Source of the DNA: Arenibacter antarcticus
Lineage (GTDB): Bacteria; Bacteroidota; Bacteroidia; Flavobacteriales; Flavobacteriaceae
Length of the DNA: 64,000 nt
Direction: 5' to 3'
Assembly: GCF_041320605.1 (NCBI RefSeq)
Contig: NZ_CP166679.1
Location: 620,001 to 684,000 of the forward strand
The notes under the pieces were generated by a model. That model did not search any database. It was not told the origin of the DNA and was given only the letters and a program-made list of their open reading frames with translations. The translations under genes and the position numbers were made by a program. Below are positions 53,222 to 61,877 of this stretch, one piece after another. How positions within the stretch are numbered: the stretch's first letter is position 1; every line of letters begins with the position of its first letter.

Positions 53222-54274
53222 TTAATTTACCTTACTAAGGCCTTCCATATCTAGAATTTGGATGTTTTTATTCTCTATTCGAATTAAACCTTCTTTTTTA
53301 AAACTAGACAACGTCCTAATTAATGTCTCCGTTGCCATACCAGCAACACTGGCCAGATCGCTCCGCAGAATATGTAATCTCCCCTGGGAGTCCTTTTCAA
53401 GCTTATTGGCAAATTTCAATATTGTAGTTGCCGTTTTTTTTCTCACAGACCCGTATGCCATTTCCAATAATTGTTCCTTGGTCTCAGATAGATTTTCTGT
53501 CAATATTGCCATGAGCTCCATCGTTAACTGGGGATTTTCTTCGAGCACGACTTTAAATTCATCTTTTCCCAGCCCTACCAATCTTACTTCTCCCATTGCC
53601 GTTGCAAATTCCTGATACGTAAGATTTTTGCTAAAACAGGTGAAACCAAAAAAATCATCGGCTTTATAAATTTCGGTAATCAATTCCTTGCCCCATTCAT
53701 CCAATCTATGGGTTTTAACAACTCCATTAAGAACCAAATAAATAAGGTTGGAGTTACTTCCTTCCTTGTAAATAACATCCCCAAGGACAAATTCATAGGT
53801 ACGTCCCTCATCTACTATATAATTTTTAAGTTGATTAATGGTCTGCATCCCCAAACTGCCAACTTCAGTAACGGATCTACCCAAACCACTATTTTCCCTA
53901 ACAATTGCCATTCTTGCTAACCTACTATTAATAGCTCCCAATAGTTCGGATTCTGTAAAGGGTTTGGTAATATAATCGTCTGCTCCTAGGTCCATACCCT
54001 TACGAATATCCTGCCTTTCGGTCTTGGCAGAAAGAAAAACAAAGGGAATTTGCTTGGTTGTTTCTTCTTGGGATAACGCCATTAGCACCCCATATCCATC
54101 CAATTCGGGCATCATAATATCACAGATGATTAAATCTGGCAAATGTTGTTTGGCCAGCAGTAATCCCTTACTCCCGTTGGAGGCGGTATACACCTGGAAA
54201 TAGCTCAATTCTAAAAGCTCGGCCGTATTCTCCCGCAAAACCGAATCGTCCTCTATGATCAACACTCGTTTCAT
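53222..54274 (-). CDS. response regulator fused to CRP/FNR-type transcription factor
   Basis: The 350-residue protein starts with a receiver domain (residues 1-118). Its phosphoacceptor is Asp52 in LIICDIMMPELDG, with Lys104 in DDYITKPF. A cyclic-nucleotide-binding-like domain follows (about 148-250, GDVIYKEGSNSNLIYLVLNG). A CRP-type winged helix-turn-helix is at about 300-340 (DLASVAGMATETLIRTLSSF, abbreviated). In FNR the recognition helix uses E-x2-S-R; here it is E-T-L-I-R, keeping Glu and Arg but not Ser. The RRs usually seen in this class lack the cNMP domain, so the protein could integrate phosphorylation with ligand or redox signals. It follows the sensor-kinase gene by 57 bp and is the likely activator of the usp operators. 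Confidence 0.88.
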   Translation of the reverse strand: MKRVLIIEDDSVLRENTAELLELSYFQVYTASNGSKGLLLAKQHLPDLIICDIMMPELDGYGVLMALSQEETTKQIPFVFLSAKTERQDIRKGMDLGADDYITKPFTESELLGAINSRLARMAIVRENSGLGRSVTEVGSLGMQTINQLKNYIVDEGRTYEFVLGDVIYKEGSNSNLIYLVLNGVVKTHRLDEWGKELITEIYKADDFFGFTCFSKNLTYQEFATAMGEVRLVGLGKDEFKVVLEENPQLTMELMAILTENLSETKEQLLEMAYGSVRKKTATTILKFANKLEKDSQGRLHILRSDLASVAGMATETLIRTLSSFKKEGLIRIENKNIQILDMEGLSKVN

Positions 54275-54331
54275 CTATTGCTGTATTTAAATAAGTACCG
54301 CCCTTTATCACATATCATGCGTATTGGTTAA

Positions 54332-55564
54332 CTACCCTGCATTATGTTCTAGGGGGAATTCTACCGAAAACACACTTCCTTTACCTGATTTGCTTTTAAA
54401 GTAAATTGCCCCACCAATGTTCTCCACATGAACTTTTACAATATTCAATCCTATGCCAGTCCCTTGAATAAGTCGTGCATTTTCTGCTCTATAATACCTT
54501 TCAAAAATATGCTTCTGATTCTTTTCGGGAATCCCTATCCCTAGATCAATTATATGGAATACAATTTTACTTGGAAGCAATTCCACTTTAATATCTATAT
54601 CAGTCTCCTCTGGGGAATATTTTATAGCGTTGTGCAAAAGATTGGTCAAGACTAAGGAAACTATTCGTTCATCCTGATTTATATCGATCTCATCAATGTT
54701 TTCAGGATAAATTATTTTCTGTCCGTCCTTTAATAGCATATTGGCATTATAAACTACCTCGTTCACTACTTTGCTTAGTGAAAAATCGGTATACCTGTAC
54801 ACTTCTTTCCCTTTCTCCAATCTCTCCACAGATAAAAAATCGTTTAGTATACCATTTAGATGATGTACACCACTAATAATTGTATTTAAGTGTTTCTCCC
54901 GTTTATCTTGCTGATCATCCCTACTGTATTTCCCTACTAGTGTAGCCGATGTCAGTATCCCACTCAACGGAGTCTTAAACTCGTGGGAAACCAAAGAGAG
55001 AAATTCGGTTTTAAGATCATTTAATTCCCGTTCCCTATGCAGTGCACTCTTTATTTTTGACTCCGCATTCTCCCGCAACTTTATCTCCCTGGTAAGTTTA
55101 ACCACGGTTTTCTCCAATTCCTTGGTACGGGCCTCGATCTTTTCTTCCAATCGCGAATTTAGTTCCCTTATCTGCCGTTCCTGTTCTTTTTTTTCCGAGA
55201 CATCTATGACTAAGGCCATAACATACGTTTTCCCCAACAACGAAAACGGATTGAGGCCTACCTCTATTGGGAATTCCTCACCGTTCATGCGTTTTCCAAA
55301 AAGCGTTCTCCCATGGGCCATTCTCCTTTGCCCTTGTTTTTTATGAAAATCTTCCACGTATTTATCGTGTGCATTGTGAAAACTTTCAGGAATTAACAGA
55401 TGTAAAGGTTGCCCCTTTAATTCCCCCTCCCCATAACCGAACATTTCATTGGTACGGGTGTTGGTCCCAATAATGATCTGTTGTTCACTCACCAACAAAA
55501 TCCCTTCGGATACGGCCTCGGACAACAGTTTTAAAACATTCTTGCTTTTCTCAAATGCACGCAT
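54332..55564 (-). CDS. PAS-domain sensor histidine kinase
   Basis: The 410-residue protein is cytoplasmic, with no membrane span. A PAS domain (about 8-125: GILLVSEQQIIIGTNTRTNEMFGYGEGEL, abbreviated) is followed by a coiled-coil (128-178). HisKA has the phospho-accepting His194 in SLVSHEFKTPLSGI. HATPase_c contains the N box (TNLLHNAIKYS), G1 (IIDLGIGIPE) and G2 (GTGIGLNIVK). It should phosphorylate the REC-CRP protein encoded 57 bp downstream. The PAS lacks the usual heme ligand pattern of FixL, so the signal is unknown (redox or energy state is possible). Confidence 0.92.
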   Translation of the reverse strand: MRAFEKSKNVLKLLSEAVSEGILLVSEQQIIIGTNTRTNEMFGYGEGELKGQPLHLLIPESFHNAHDKYVEDFHKKQGQRRMAHGRTLFGKRMNGEEFPIEVGLNPFSLLGKTYVMALVIDVSEKKEQERQIRELNSRLEEKIEARTKELEKTVVKLTREIKLRENAESKIKSALHRERELNDLKTEFLSLVSHEFKTPLSGILTSATLVGKYSRDDQQDKREKHLNTIISGVHHLNGILNDFLSVERLEKGKEVYRYTDFSLSKVVNEVVYNANMLLKDGQKIIYPENIDEIDINQDERIVSLVLTNLLHNAIKYSPEETDIDIKVELLPSKIVFHIIDLGIGIPEKNQKHIFERYYRAENARLIQGTGIGLNIVKVHVENIGGAIYFKSKSGKGSVFSVEFPLEHNAG

Positions 55565-55942
55565 ATGATAAAGTTACATTAATTTACGAAGTTTTATAGA
55601 TTTCGTCCTAGTCCCTTTAGCTGTAGCAAAGTGAAACTACACCCGAACTCGTATTTCCTTAAGTCCACAACAGATTCTTTAAAACCGCCTAAAAGTGTGA
55701 TTCCTTCCCTAATTGTAGTAACTCTTAAAATCATTTTGTACTTTTAATTGCAAATAAAGTACCACCACGGAGATAAATAGCGACTTTAAATCTGAATAAA
55801 ATAATCATTGCTATTTTTAATACTGAATCAAGGCGATCATAAAAAAAGTTGTATGTGGAGCTTAGGCAGACCATTTACACACCAGAATTACCAAGGAATA
55901 GCAACATAGCGGAAATTTTTTAATAAGCTTTCTTTGGAAGAC
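55565..55942. other. divergent intergenic region
   Basis: There are 378 bp between the sensor kinase and the TerB-like gene. No gene and no ATGAY-N4-RTCAT dyad is seen. A TAACTTTA sequence (55576-55569, minus) might be a -7 element for the kinase. Confidence 0.35.
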
Positions 55943-56368
55943 ATGAACGTTCCTAAACCACAATCTATGTCACCAACAAAACAACAGATCAAGGAATTTT
56001 ATCAATGTTTGGGCAAACTCTTTTATGCCATAGCCATGGCCGATAAGAAAATCATGCCGAACGAAATTGATTCCTTAAGAAAGGATGTGAAAAGATATTG
56101 GCTCGCTATAGACGATAGTAAGGACGAGTTTGGCACCGATGCCGCATTCCAAATAGAAATTGTTTTTGACTGGCTGCAGGATCAAGAAAAAGAAGGCGAT
56201 GAATATTTTACGGAATTTATGGATTTTTACGAGGAGCATCCCAATTTTTTTAGTCCGCAAATAAAAAAACTCATTTGGAAAACAGCAGACGACATTGCCT
56301 CCTCCTATGCCCATAAAAACAAATCTGAACTGATTCTCCTGAACAAGTTGAAAATCACGCTATCCTAG
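55943..56368 (+). CDS. TerB-like small helical protein
   Basis: The protein has about 141 residues from the ATG at 55943; a TTG three codons earlier is less likely. It is all-helical, with ECLGKLFYAIAMADKKIMPNE-like content (CLGKLFYAIAMADKKIMPNE) resembling the calcium-site-bearing TerB fold, and an acidic helix pair (DEYFTEFMDFYEEHP). TerB-like proteins are associated with tellurite and general stress responses. Function here is not known. It is on the plus strand inside the otherwise minus-strand stress island. Confidence 0.6.
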   Translation: MNVPKPQSMSPTKQQIKEFYQCLGKLFYAIAMADKKIMPNEIDSLRKDVKRYWLAIDDSKDEFGTDAAFQIEIVFDWLQDQEKEGDEYFTEFMDFYEEHPNFFSPQIKKLIWKTADDIASSYAHKNKSELILLNKLKITLS

Positions 56369-56528
56369 GGTCTTTCAATACCACGTTAGATGGATTCCCA
56401 AAACCCGACCGACCGCAGGTACGTCTGTTGCATAAGCCACAATGGATCACCAACACACCTGCCCCCCTTTCCATCCATAGATTTAAGTGTCCTTTCTAAT
56501 CTTAGCAAGTTGTATTTTGCGTACCCGT

Positions 56529-57374
56529 TTAAAGGTTAACCTCATTAAAACTCATCAACGGAATGGAGATATGTGATTCCATTTTTTTTACCAAGCTTTT
56601 ATGAAATATTTTCTGAAAGAATCCTTTTTCCTTCCTTTCCAATAAGACCAGTATATCTGCTCCGATCTCATCGGAAAACGTCTTGAGTTTTTCTTCAATA
56701 GCATCAGAGAAAATAAGTTGAAAGCCTATATTTTCATAATCTACCTGCTGTTCCAACATTTCTTTAAACCACTCCATTTGTTCTTTTCCAGCGTATTCCT
56801 TTTCCGTAGAAATATGAATGATTTCTATTTTCGATTTTAGCAATTTGGCCATGGGTACCAATGTTTTAATGGCCAAGATATCTGCTTCCTCAAAATCAGT
56901 GGCATACAGAATAGTATCAATCGCTTTTGAAAACTTAGTGTTGGGAATGATCAACAGCGGACAGCTTACTTTATCTTGAAGCTCCTTTCCTATATCACCT
57001 ACTAATAAACCACGTTCTGAATGCTTGTCCTTTCTACCTATTAAAATTAAATCTGATTTAAATTCTTTGGATGCCTCTAATATTGCATTGGTAATGGAGT
57101 CTCTCTGAACCACTTCCAATACAATGTTTGCAGGGTCTAAACCTGAACCGATATGTTTTTCACAATAAGCTTTAAGGATCTCCTTTTGTTCTTGGATCAC
57201 ATGATACGCTATCTGTTCTAACGGACGGCTGACCGAAACCCTTAGAGGCTCCATTTTATGCACATATAAAACAATGAGTTTGGCTCCCATCTCCCTACTA
57301 AGATTATAAGCGAATTTTAATACCGGAACCTCTCTCTCCGATCTATCAGTAGCATAAAATACAGTATTCATCAT
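56529..57374 (-). CDS. universal stress protein, divergent (no ATP loop)
   Basis: The 281-residue tandem-UspA paralogue starts MNTVFYATDRSEREVPVLKF (abbreviated). It keeps the fold but its loop reads GRKDKHSERGLLVGDIG. The second glycine of G-x2-G-x9-G-S/T is Asp, so ATP binding is doubtful. It carries the cleanest dyad of the island 50 nt upstream of its ATG, followed 22 nt further by TATTTTTA. It may have a signalling or partner-binding role instead. Confidence 0.88.
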   Translation of the reverse strand: MMNTVFYATDRSEREVPVLKFAYNLSREMGAKLIVLYVHKMEPLRVSVSRPLEQIAYHVIQEQKEILKAYCEKHIGSGLDPANIVLEVVQRDSITNAILEASKEFKSDLILIGRKDKHSERGLLVGDIGKELQDKVSCPLLIIPNTKFSKAIDTILYATDFEEADILAIKTLVPMAKLLKSKIEIIHISTEKEYAGKEQMEWFKEMLEQQVDYENIGFQLIFSDAIEEKLKTFSDEIGADILVLLERKEKGFFQKIFHKSLVKKMESHISIPLMSFNEVNL

Positions 57375-57393
57375 AATGAAAATTTTAATACTT

Positions 57394-57437
57394 TAAAAAT
57401 ATTCGATTATAGTTAAGGGAACAATGACTTTGGTCAT
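57394..57437 (-). promoter_or_regulatory. shared dyad operator with -7 element, site 3
   Basis: ATGACCAAAGTCAT on the minus strand (57437-57424) is a perfect ATGAC/GTCAT dyad. After 22 nt comes TATTTTTA (57401-57394, TAnnTTTG except the last base). The ATG is 50 nt from the dyad. Confidence 0.7.
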
Positions 57438-57629
57438 AGCACTTTTCATTATCAAAGCTATAAGTTGTCAGGACTACTGAATACTGTTTAGAACAACCTC
57501 CCTAGAATTAAATATCAATAATCTATAGGAGACCAAAAATTATTAGTGGTACCCTAAGGTTAAAATCACGTACACCCAATCGTAAATTATTTGATAATTT
57601 TAGCTTAACTTCATACCAGATACAACCTT

Positions 57630-57899
57630 ATGAAAGCAATGGCACATTTAAAAAGTCCCCTAACACCAAAGGAAAATGAGGTTATCCTTACCGCCTTGAA
57701 TCCTATTTTTGATATTCAGGTATTGGACCTTGATTTGGAAAAGGGGCTCCTCCTTTTTAACTACAATAGTCGCATGGTCTTGGCAATGGTAGAAAAAAAA
57801 TTATTGGAAGCAGGACTCCCCATAATGTCCTATTCCTTTCCTAACCGCATTCCCCTACTTCATAGTGGAATGGATAAGGACCATGGCACCTTAGCATAA
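57630..57899 (+). CDS. small conserved-looking protein, ferredoxin-like fold possible
   Basis: The 89-residue protein has a beta-alpha-beta-like order (FDIQVLDLDLEKGLLLFNYN, then VLAMVEKKLLEAG), which would fit an HMA/ferredoxin-like fold without its CxxC metal site. The second ATG (fourth codon) is also a possible start. It lies divergent from the usp at 56529 and faces the usp at 58031. A TAATTTTA -7-like element at 57595-57602 precedes it. Family not recognised. Confidence 0.5.
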   Translation: MKAMAHLKSPLTPKENEVILTALNPIFDIQVLDLDLEKGLLLFNYNSRMVLAMVEKKLLEAGLPIMSYSFPNRIPLLHSGMDKDHGTLA

Positions 57900-58030
57900 G
57901 AGATATCCTCTTCCTGTCTAATAAAAATACCCCTGACAACAATTACAATTTTTCCCTTTTTAGACCCAAATCACTCCCTAAAAGTTAAAGTCGAACCACC
58001 AAATCAGCTTTCATTATGGTCTTCATATGA

Positions 58031-58876
58031 TTATCGTTCTGATAATACCAAAAGAGGAATAGAGGTATGAAAGCCCATTTTTTTCACTACCGCCTCCCGG
58101 GTTAGTTTTTCAAAAAAGCTATGGCCATAATGGATCAAGGAAATCATATCAGCATTGTTCTCCATTGCAAAACCAGTTATGGTTTTAGCCACGTTAACCT
58201 TCCATTTAACCGTAAAAAAACTATGGGAAAGTGAACCAAAATATTTTTTCAACACTGATTGGTTTGACAGCTGGAAATCGCTTAGTAAAAAGTCCGTTCC
58301 AACCTGAAAAATAAAAGTTTCTGCCTCCCACATTTTCGCCAATTCCAACATGGGATTTAGTTCTGAAGCTTCAAAGTACTTGAGAAAATTAGTTGGAAAA
58401 ACAAGTCGCTTTAGACTTTGGAAATTATACTCAATAGGAACCACTATTAGGGGCCTATTTCTAATTGCATTTAATACCTTTACTGTATTGCTACCCATAA
58501 ATACTTCCTTTGCCCCAGTTGCTCCCGTGGTACCCATCACTATACAATCAATATGTTTAGCAACCATTGTTTCTTTAATGGCGGTTAAAAGATTAGCTGC
58601 AATAGAAACCTTTTCGAAAGTATGATTTTGATTCTTGTGATGCTGTCCTAAATACTCAAGGATTTTATCCAATTCCAATTGCGATTGTTTTCCCATGGAG
58701 TCATAAATCACCCCTAATCGTTGTTTTCCCTTGTCCCCCAGAATATTAGCGAAATCTGGCTCATAGGAGTTTAAAATAATAAAATGGCAAGCCAGATCGG
58801 CATATAGCTTCAATGCAGTGAACATAGCATTCCAAGCACTATCTGAAAAATCGGTGGGCAAAAGAATTATCTTCAT
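58031..58876 (-). CDS. universal stress protein, tandem UspA domains
   Basis: The 281-residue paralogue starts MKIILLPTDFSDSAWNAMFT (abbreviated). The first-domain ATP loop is GTTGATG with MGSNT, followed by VVP. The second domain (SLKRLVFPTNFLKYFEASEL, abbreviated) is divergent. It is separated from deoC by a 292-bp divergent spacer with a dyad operator at 59052-59065, and its ATG is 176 nt from that dyad. Confidence 0.9.
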   Translation of the reverse strand: MKIILLPTDFSDSAWNAMFTALKLYADLACHFIILNSYEPDFANILGDKGKQRLGVIYDSMGKQSQLELDKILEYLGQHHKNQNHTFEKVSIAANLLTAIKETMVAKHIDCIVMGTTGATGAKEVFMGSNTVKVLNAIRNRPLIVVPIEYNFQSLKRLVFPTNFLKYFEASELNPMLELAKMWEAETFIFQVGTDFLLSDFQLSNQSVLKKYFGSLSHSFFTVKWKVNVAKTITGFAMENNADMISLIHYGHSFFEKLTREAVVKKMGFHTSIPLLVLSER

Positions 58877-59051
58877 CGCTTTTTTTATTAGTAGTTAAAC
58901 TCCCAATCTTTAAGTGGGATAAAAATGGATGTAAGCTCCAAAAACCAAATCAACTTACCACTGAATTGTCCACAAGATCATTGCCGTAGGGGATTGGGAG
59001 TATAACATTCATTCCTTCACAACAAAGTAGGTAATTACCATGTCAAAAAAC

Positions 59052-59065
59052 ATGATTTTGGTCAG
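59052..59065. promoter_or_regulatory. shared dyad operator, site 4
   Basis: ATGATTTTGGTCAG fits the dyad with one mismatch at the last base. It lies between usp (58876, minus) and deoC (59169, plus). Towards usp, TACTTTGT starts at 59029, in the same 22-nt register but with a poor -7 match (TACTTTG contains TA-C-TTTG). The plus-strand side has no -7 element at that distance. Confidence 0.45.
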
Positions 59066-59168
59066 TCTTAAAATACTTTTACACAGCTGATGGTTATCAT
59101 ATAAATAGTACAACGGAATACCTAGCTTTGAATCTAATACATCAAAAAAGCCACAAGCAAAAGACTAC

Positions 59169-59825
59169 ATGCAGCTTCAAAAATATATAGATCACACCCT
59201 TTTAAAGGCTTCAGCTACCGAGAAAGATATCCTTGAGCTATGCGATGAAGCACTAAAGTTTAATTTCTATGCCGTTTGTATAAACGGCGCCCATATACCA
59301 TTAGTGAAGTCAAGGTTAAAAGGCTCTCCTATTAAAATAGCTGCTGTAGTAGGATTTCCGTTAGGCGCCATGACTACAAAGTCCAAAGTCATGGAGGCAG
59401 AGGATTATAGTGACCAAGGCGCCGATGAGATAGATATGGTACTCAATATCGGCTGGCTAAAATCGGGTAAATTGATACAGGTGAAGGAAGATATTGCCCA
59501 AGTAAAATCTGGGATAGGGACTAAGGTGTTAAAGGTAATCTTGGAAACCTGCTATTTAACGGATGAGGAGAAGCAAATAGCCTGCAGATTGGCAATGGAG
59601 GCTAATGCCGACCTTGTTAAGACCTCTACCGGTTTTGGTCCTGCAGGGGCAACTTTTAAAGACGTTCTATTATTAAAACAAACGGTTGGGGATTCGTTAC
59701 AGATAAAAGCCTCTGGAGGAATAAAAGATAGGGCCACAGCGCTTAAATATATAGAACTGGGCGCTTCCAGAATTGGGACTTCCTCTGGAACATTGATGTT
59801 GGCTGCTAGAACAAAGAAAAAATAA
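59169..59825 (+). CDS. deoC: deoxyribose-phosphate aldolase
   Basis: This 218-residue class I aldolase cleaves 2-deoxyribose-5-phosphate. The Schiff-base lysine is Lys151 in VKTSTGF, and Lys180 in IKASGGIKD is the second active-site lysine. The start MQLQKYIDHTLLKASATEKD (abbreviated) is standard. It overlaps deoD by one nucleotide (TAATG), so the pair is translationally coupled and degrades deoxynucleosides. It lies next to the stress island but is a normal salvage enzyme. Confidence 0.97.
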   Translation: MQLQKYIDHTLLKASATEKDILELCDEALKFNFYAVCINGAHIPLVKSRLKGSPIKIAAVVGFPLGAMTTKSKVMEAEDYSDQGADEIDMVLNIGWLKSGKLIQVKEDIAQVKSGIGTKVLKVILETCYLTDEEKQIACRLAMEANADLVKTSTGFGPAGATFKDVLLLKQTVGDSLQIKASGGIKDRATALKYIELGASRIGTSSGTLMLAARTKKK

Positions 59826-60523
59826 TGAGTTTACACATACAAGCGAAAGAAGGAGAGATTGCGGATACCGTACTATTACCAGGAGACCCGCTGCGTGCAA
59901 AATGGATTGCCCAAACTTTTTTGGAAAACCCTTACTGCTACAATAACATTAGGGGGATGTTGGGGTACACGGGTACTTATCAAGGGAAACTTGTTTCGGT
60001 GCAGGGTAGCGGTATGGGCATCCCATCAGCAATGATCTATTATCACGAACTGGTCAACCACTACGGTGCCAAAAATTTAATTAGGGTAGGAACAGCGGGC
60101 GCCCTACAAAAAGATCTAGCATTAGGGGATATTGTATTAGCCATGGCGGCATCTACAAACTCTGGCATCAATAATAAAATATTTAGGAATTCCTATTACG
60201 CGCCAACAGCCAATTTCAATTTATTACTTAAAGCTGCGGATTATGCAAAAAAAATGAAAATACCCATAAAGGCTGGAAATGTACTTTCTTCGGATATTTT
60301 CTATAACGACGATGAAGATGAGTACAAACTGTGGGCGAAATTTGGAGTACTTTGTGTGGAAATGGAGGCTGCAGGCCTGTATACCTTAGCCGCAAAGCAT
60401 CAAGTTAATGCGTTGGCCATACTTACCATATCCGATTCATTGGTGACAGGTGCAAAATCTACTACTATAGAACGGGAATCTACTTTTGGCAATATGATAG
60501 AAATAGCCCTTAACATTACCTAA
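59825..60523 (+). CDS. deoD: purine-nucleoside phosphorylase
   Basis: The 232-residue hexameric DeoD-type enzyme is recognised by LLPGDPLRAKWIA (phosphate binding), RVGTAGALQKDL, and VEMEAAGLYTLAA with the catalytic-site residues. SDSLVTGAKSTTIERE near the end contains the catalytic Asp. It phosphorolyses purine (deoxy)nucleosides and passes deoxyribose-1-phosphate, via phosphopentomutase, to DeoC. Coupled to deoC by an overlapping start. Confidence 0.96.
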   Translation: MSLHIQAKEGEIADTVLLPGDPLRAKWIAQTFLENPYCYNNIRGMLGYTGTYQGKLVSVQGSGMGIPSAMIYYHELVNHYGAKNLIRVGTAGALQKDLALGDIVLAMAASTNSGINNKIFRNSYYAPTANFNLLLKAADYAKKMKIPIKAGNVLSSDIFYNDDEDEYKLWAKFGVLCVEMEAAGLYTLAAKHQVNALAILTISDSLVTGAKSTTIERESTFGNMIEIALNIT

Positions 60524-60532
60524 AGCCCCTAT

Positions 60533-60925
60533 TTATTTAATATTCTTGATCACGTTCTTCAATTTTTCCGAAACCTCATCAGCGATCTCCATCAGATCTA
60601 AATTAATGACCGCCTGCATTGATGCGGTTGGATTAACAGCCGAAATTTCAATAAAGCCGGCTTCCCTTTCCTGTACAATGACATTACATGGGAGCATAGT
60701 CCCAATTTTATCCTCGGCCTGAAGCGCCTTATAGGCAAATGGTGCATTACAGGCCCCTAAAATTTTATAGTTGTAGAAATCTACCTGAATTTTATTCTTT
60801 AAGGTAGCTTTTAAATCAATTTCAGAGAGTACGCCAAAACCTTCCTTCATTAAAGCTTCCTTGGTTTTCTCCACAGCTTGATCGAAAGTTATATTGGATA
60901 GCGTTTTGTCAAAATAATATTCCAT
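60533..60925 (-). CDS. DUF302 domain protein
   Basis: The 130-residue protein is a single DUF302 domain, beginning with ITFDQAVEKTKEALMKEGFGVLSEIDL (abbreviated) and having KILGACNAPFAYKAL and GTMLPCNVIVQE with two conserved Cys. The family is often found in stress or redox gene clusters; the biochemical role is not established. It faces deoD, with 9 nt between the stop codons. Confidence 0.88.
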   Translation of the reverse strand: MEYYFDKTLSNITFDQAVEKTKEALMKEGFGVLSEIDLKATLKNKIQVDFYNYKILGACNAPFAYKALQAEDKIGTMLPCNVIVQEREAGFIEISAVNPTASMQAVINLDLMEIADEVSEKLKNVIKNIK

Positions 60926-61021
60926 GTGTTCAATTTTAAGATTCAGTTTAAGATCATAATATAAAATAGGATTAGACCAGAAATAATTAGTCTCACCCCA
61001 CTACTACTCCCATAGCTTTTC

Positions 61022-61480
61022 CTAGCTGGGTGTCCTCTGCTTACCAGTTATATCCACAATTTTAATTCGGAAGACCAAAGTGGTTTCATCCGACGTGATC
61101 TTGCTGGAAAAATCACCGACAAATTGCAGGTTTAATTTCTCTTTAATTTCAGATATTCTTTTTACACCCTGCAGAAAATGATGGAGCTGATACTTTGCAT
61201 CGATACCCTTTAACTCCTCATATTCTCCATGAATAAGGACGGACTGCCAATTATTGAGCGATAAAATATTGCTTACATTCAAGGAGACCAAAGGTTGCTC
61301 CCGGACGCTTTCTATTTTGTGCCCTTCTCCGGAAATACTTATTATACAATGTTTTTCTGGGTCATAATAATAGGTGATCGGAAGAATATAAGGAGAATTA
61401 TGACCTATATAAGCCAAATGTCCCAAATAGTTATTCTGCAATAACAAAAGGCACTGCTGTTCTTTCATATCCTTGATCAT
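61022..61480 (-). CDS. pyridoxamine 5'-phosphate oxidase-like flavin-binding protein
   Basis: This 152-residue split-barrel protein shows the PNPOx-like N-terminus (QQCLLLLQNNYLGHLAYIGHN), SPYILPITYYYD and IHGEYEEL. It probably binds FMN or F420/heme and reduces small molecules. Starts at 61480 or 61468 (both ATG) are open. A dyad operator lies 92 nt upstream, with TACCTTTA in the same 22-nt register, so it seems to belong to the island's regulon. Confidence 0.8.
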   Translation of the reverse strand: MIKDMKEQQCLLLLQNNYLGHLAYIGHNSPYILPITYYYDPEKHCIISISGEGHKIESVREQPLVSLNVSNILSLNNWQSVLIHGEYEELKGIDAKYQLHHFLQGVKRISEIKEKLNLQFVGDFSSKITSDETTLVFRIKIVDITGKQRTPS

Positions 61481-61877
61481 CCTGGGCAGTTTAAAATGGT
61501 TAACAGTAATTTCAATTATCTTGCATACCCCCCCTATTCTTTAAAGGTAACTAAACCATTGGAAACACGAAATGACTTGCGTCATACCAATTTAATAAAA
61601 GTTTATATAAACTATATCATTCAATTAATATTAAGATACTTAGATAACTATAATAATTGGACCTATACAAATGCGAATACTTACTATTGAGCTATTTTAT
61701 TTTCTAGAATATAAACTTATCCTTTAGGGGTATACCTGTCAATTAGCTACGCTATCTAGACCACTCTGAGGCATTTTAGATTAGTTTATCGAATATATAA
61801 ACCGTTTAAAGTTTTAAAACAAGAATAACGTTAATATTTCATAACCTTTGGGTATAAATATTTAATCCTCCGAGAAT
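61481..61877. other. intergenic region with operator site 5
   Basis: There are 397 bp between the PNPOx-like gene and the lipoprotein gene. Apart from the operator at 61542-61585 I see no gene; a 64-codon frame at 61496 is too AT-rich and repetitive to be real. Confidence 0.4.
61542..61585 (-). promoter_or_regulatory. shared dyad operator with -7 element, site 5
   Basis: ATGACGCAAGTCAT (61585-61572, minus) is a perfect ATGAC/GTCAT dyad. It is followed after 22 nt by TACCTTTA (61549-61542, one mismatch to TAnnTTTG). It faces the PNPOx-like gene, whose ATG is 92 nt from the dyad. Confidence 0.65.

Noticed and set aside
56529-57374. FNR-type TTGAT-N4-ATCAA sites in the island
   Set aside because: No full TTGAT/ATCAA dyad was found; the recurring dyad begins with A and was described as a separate type.
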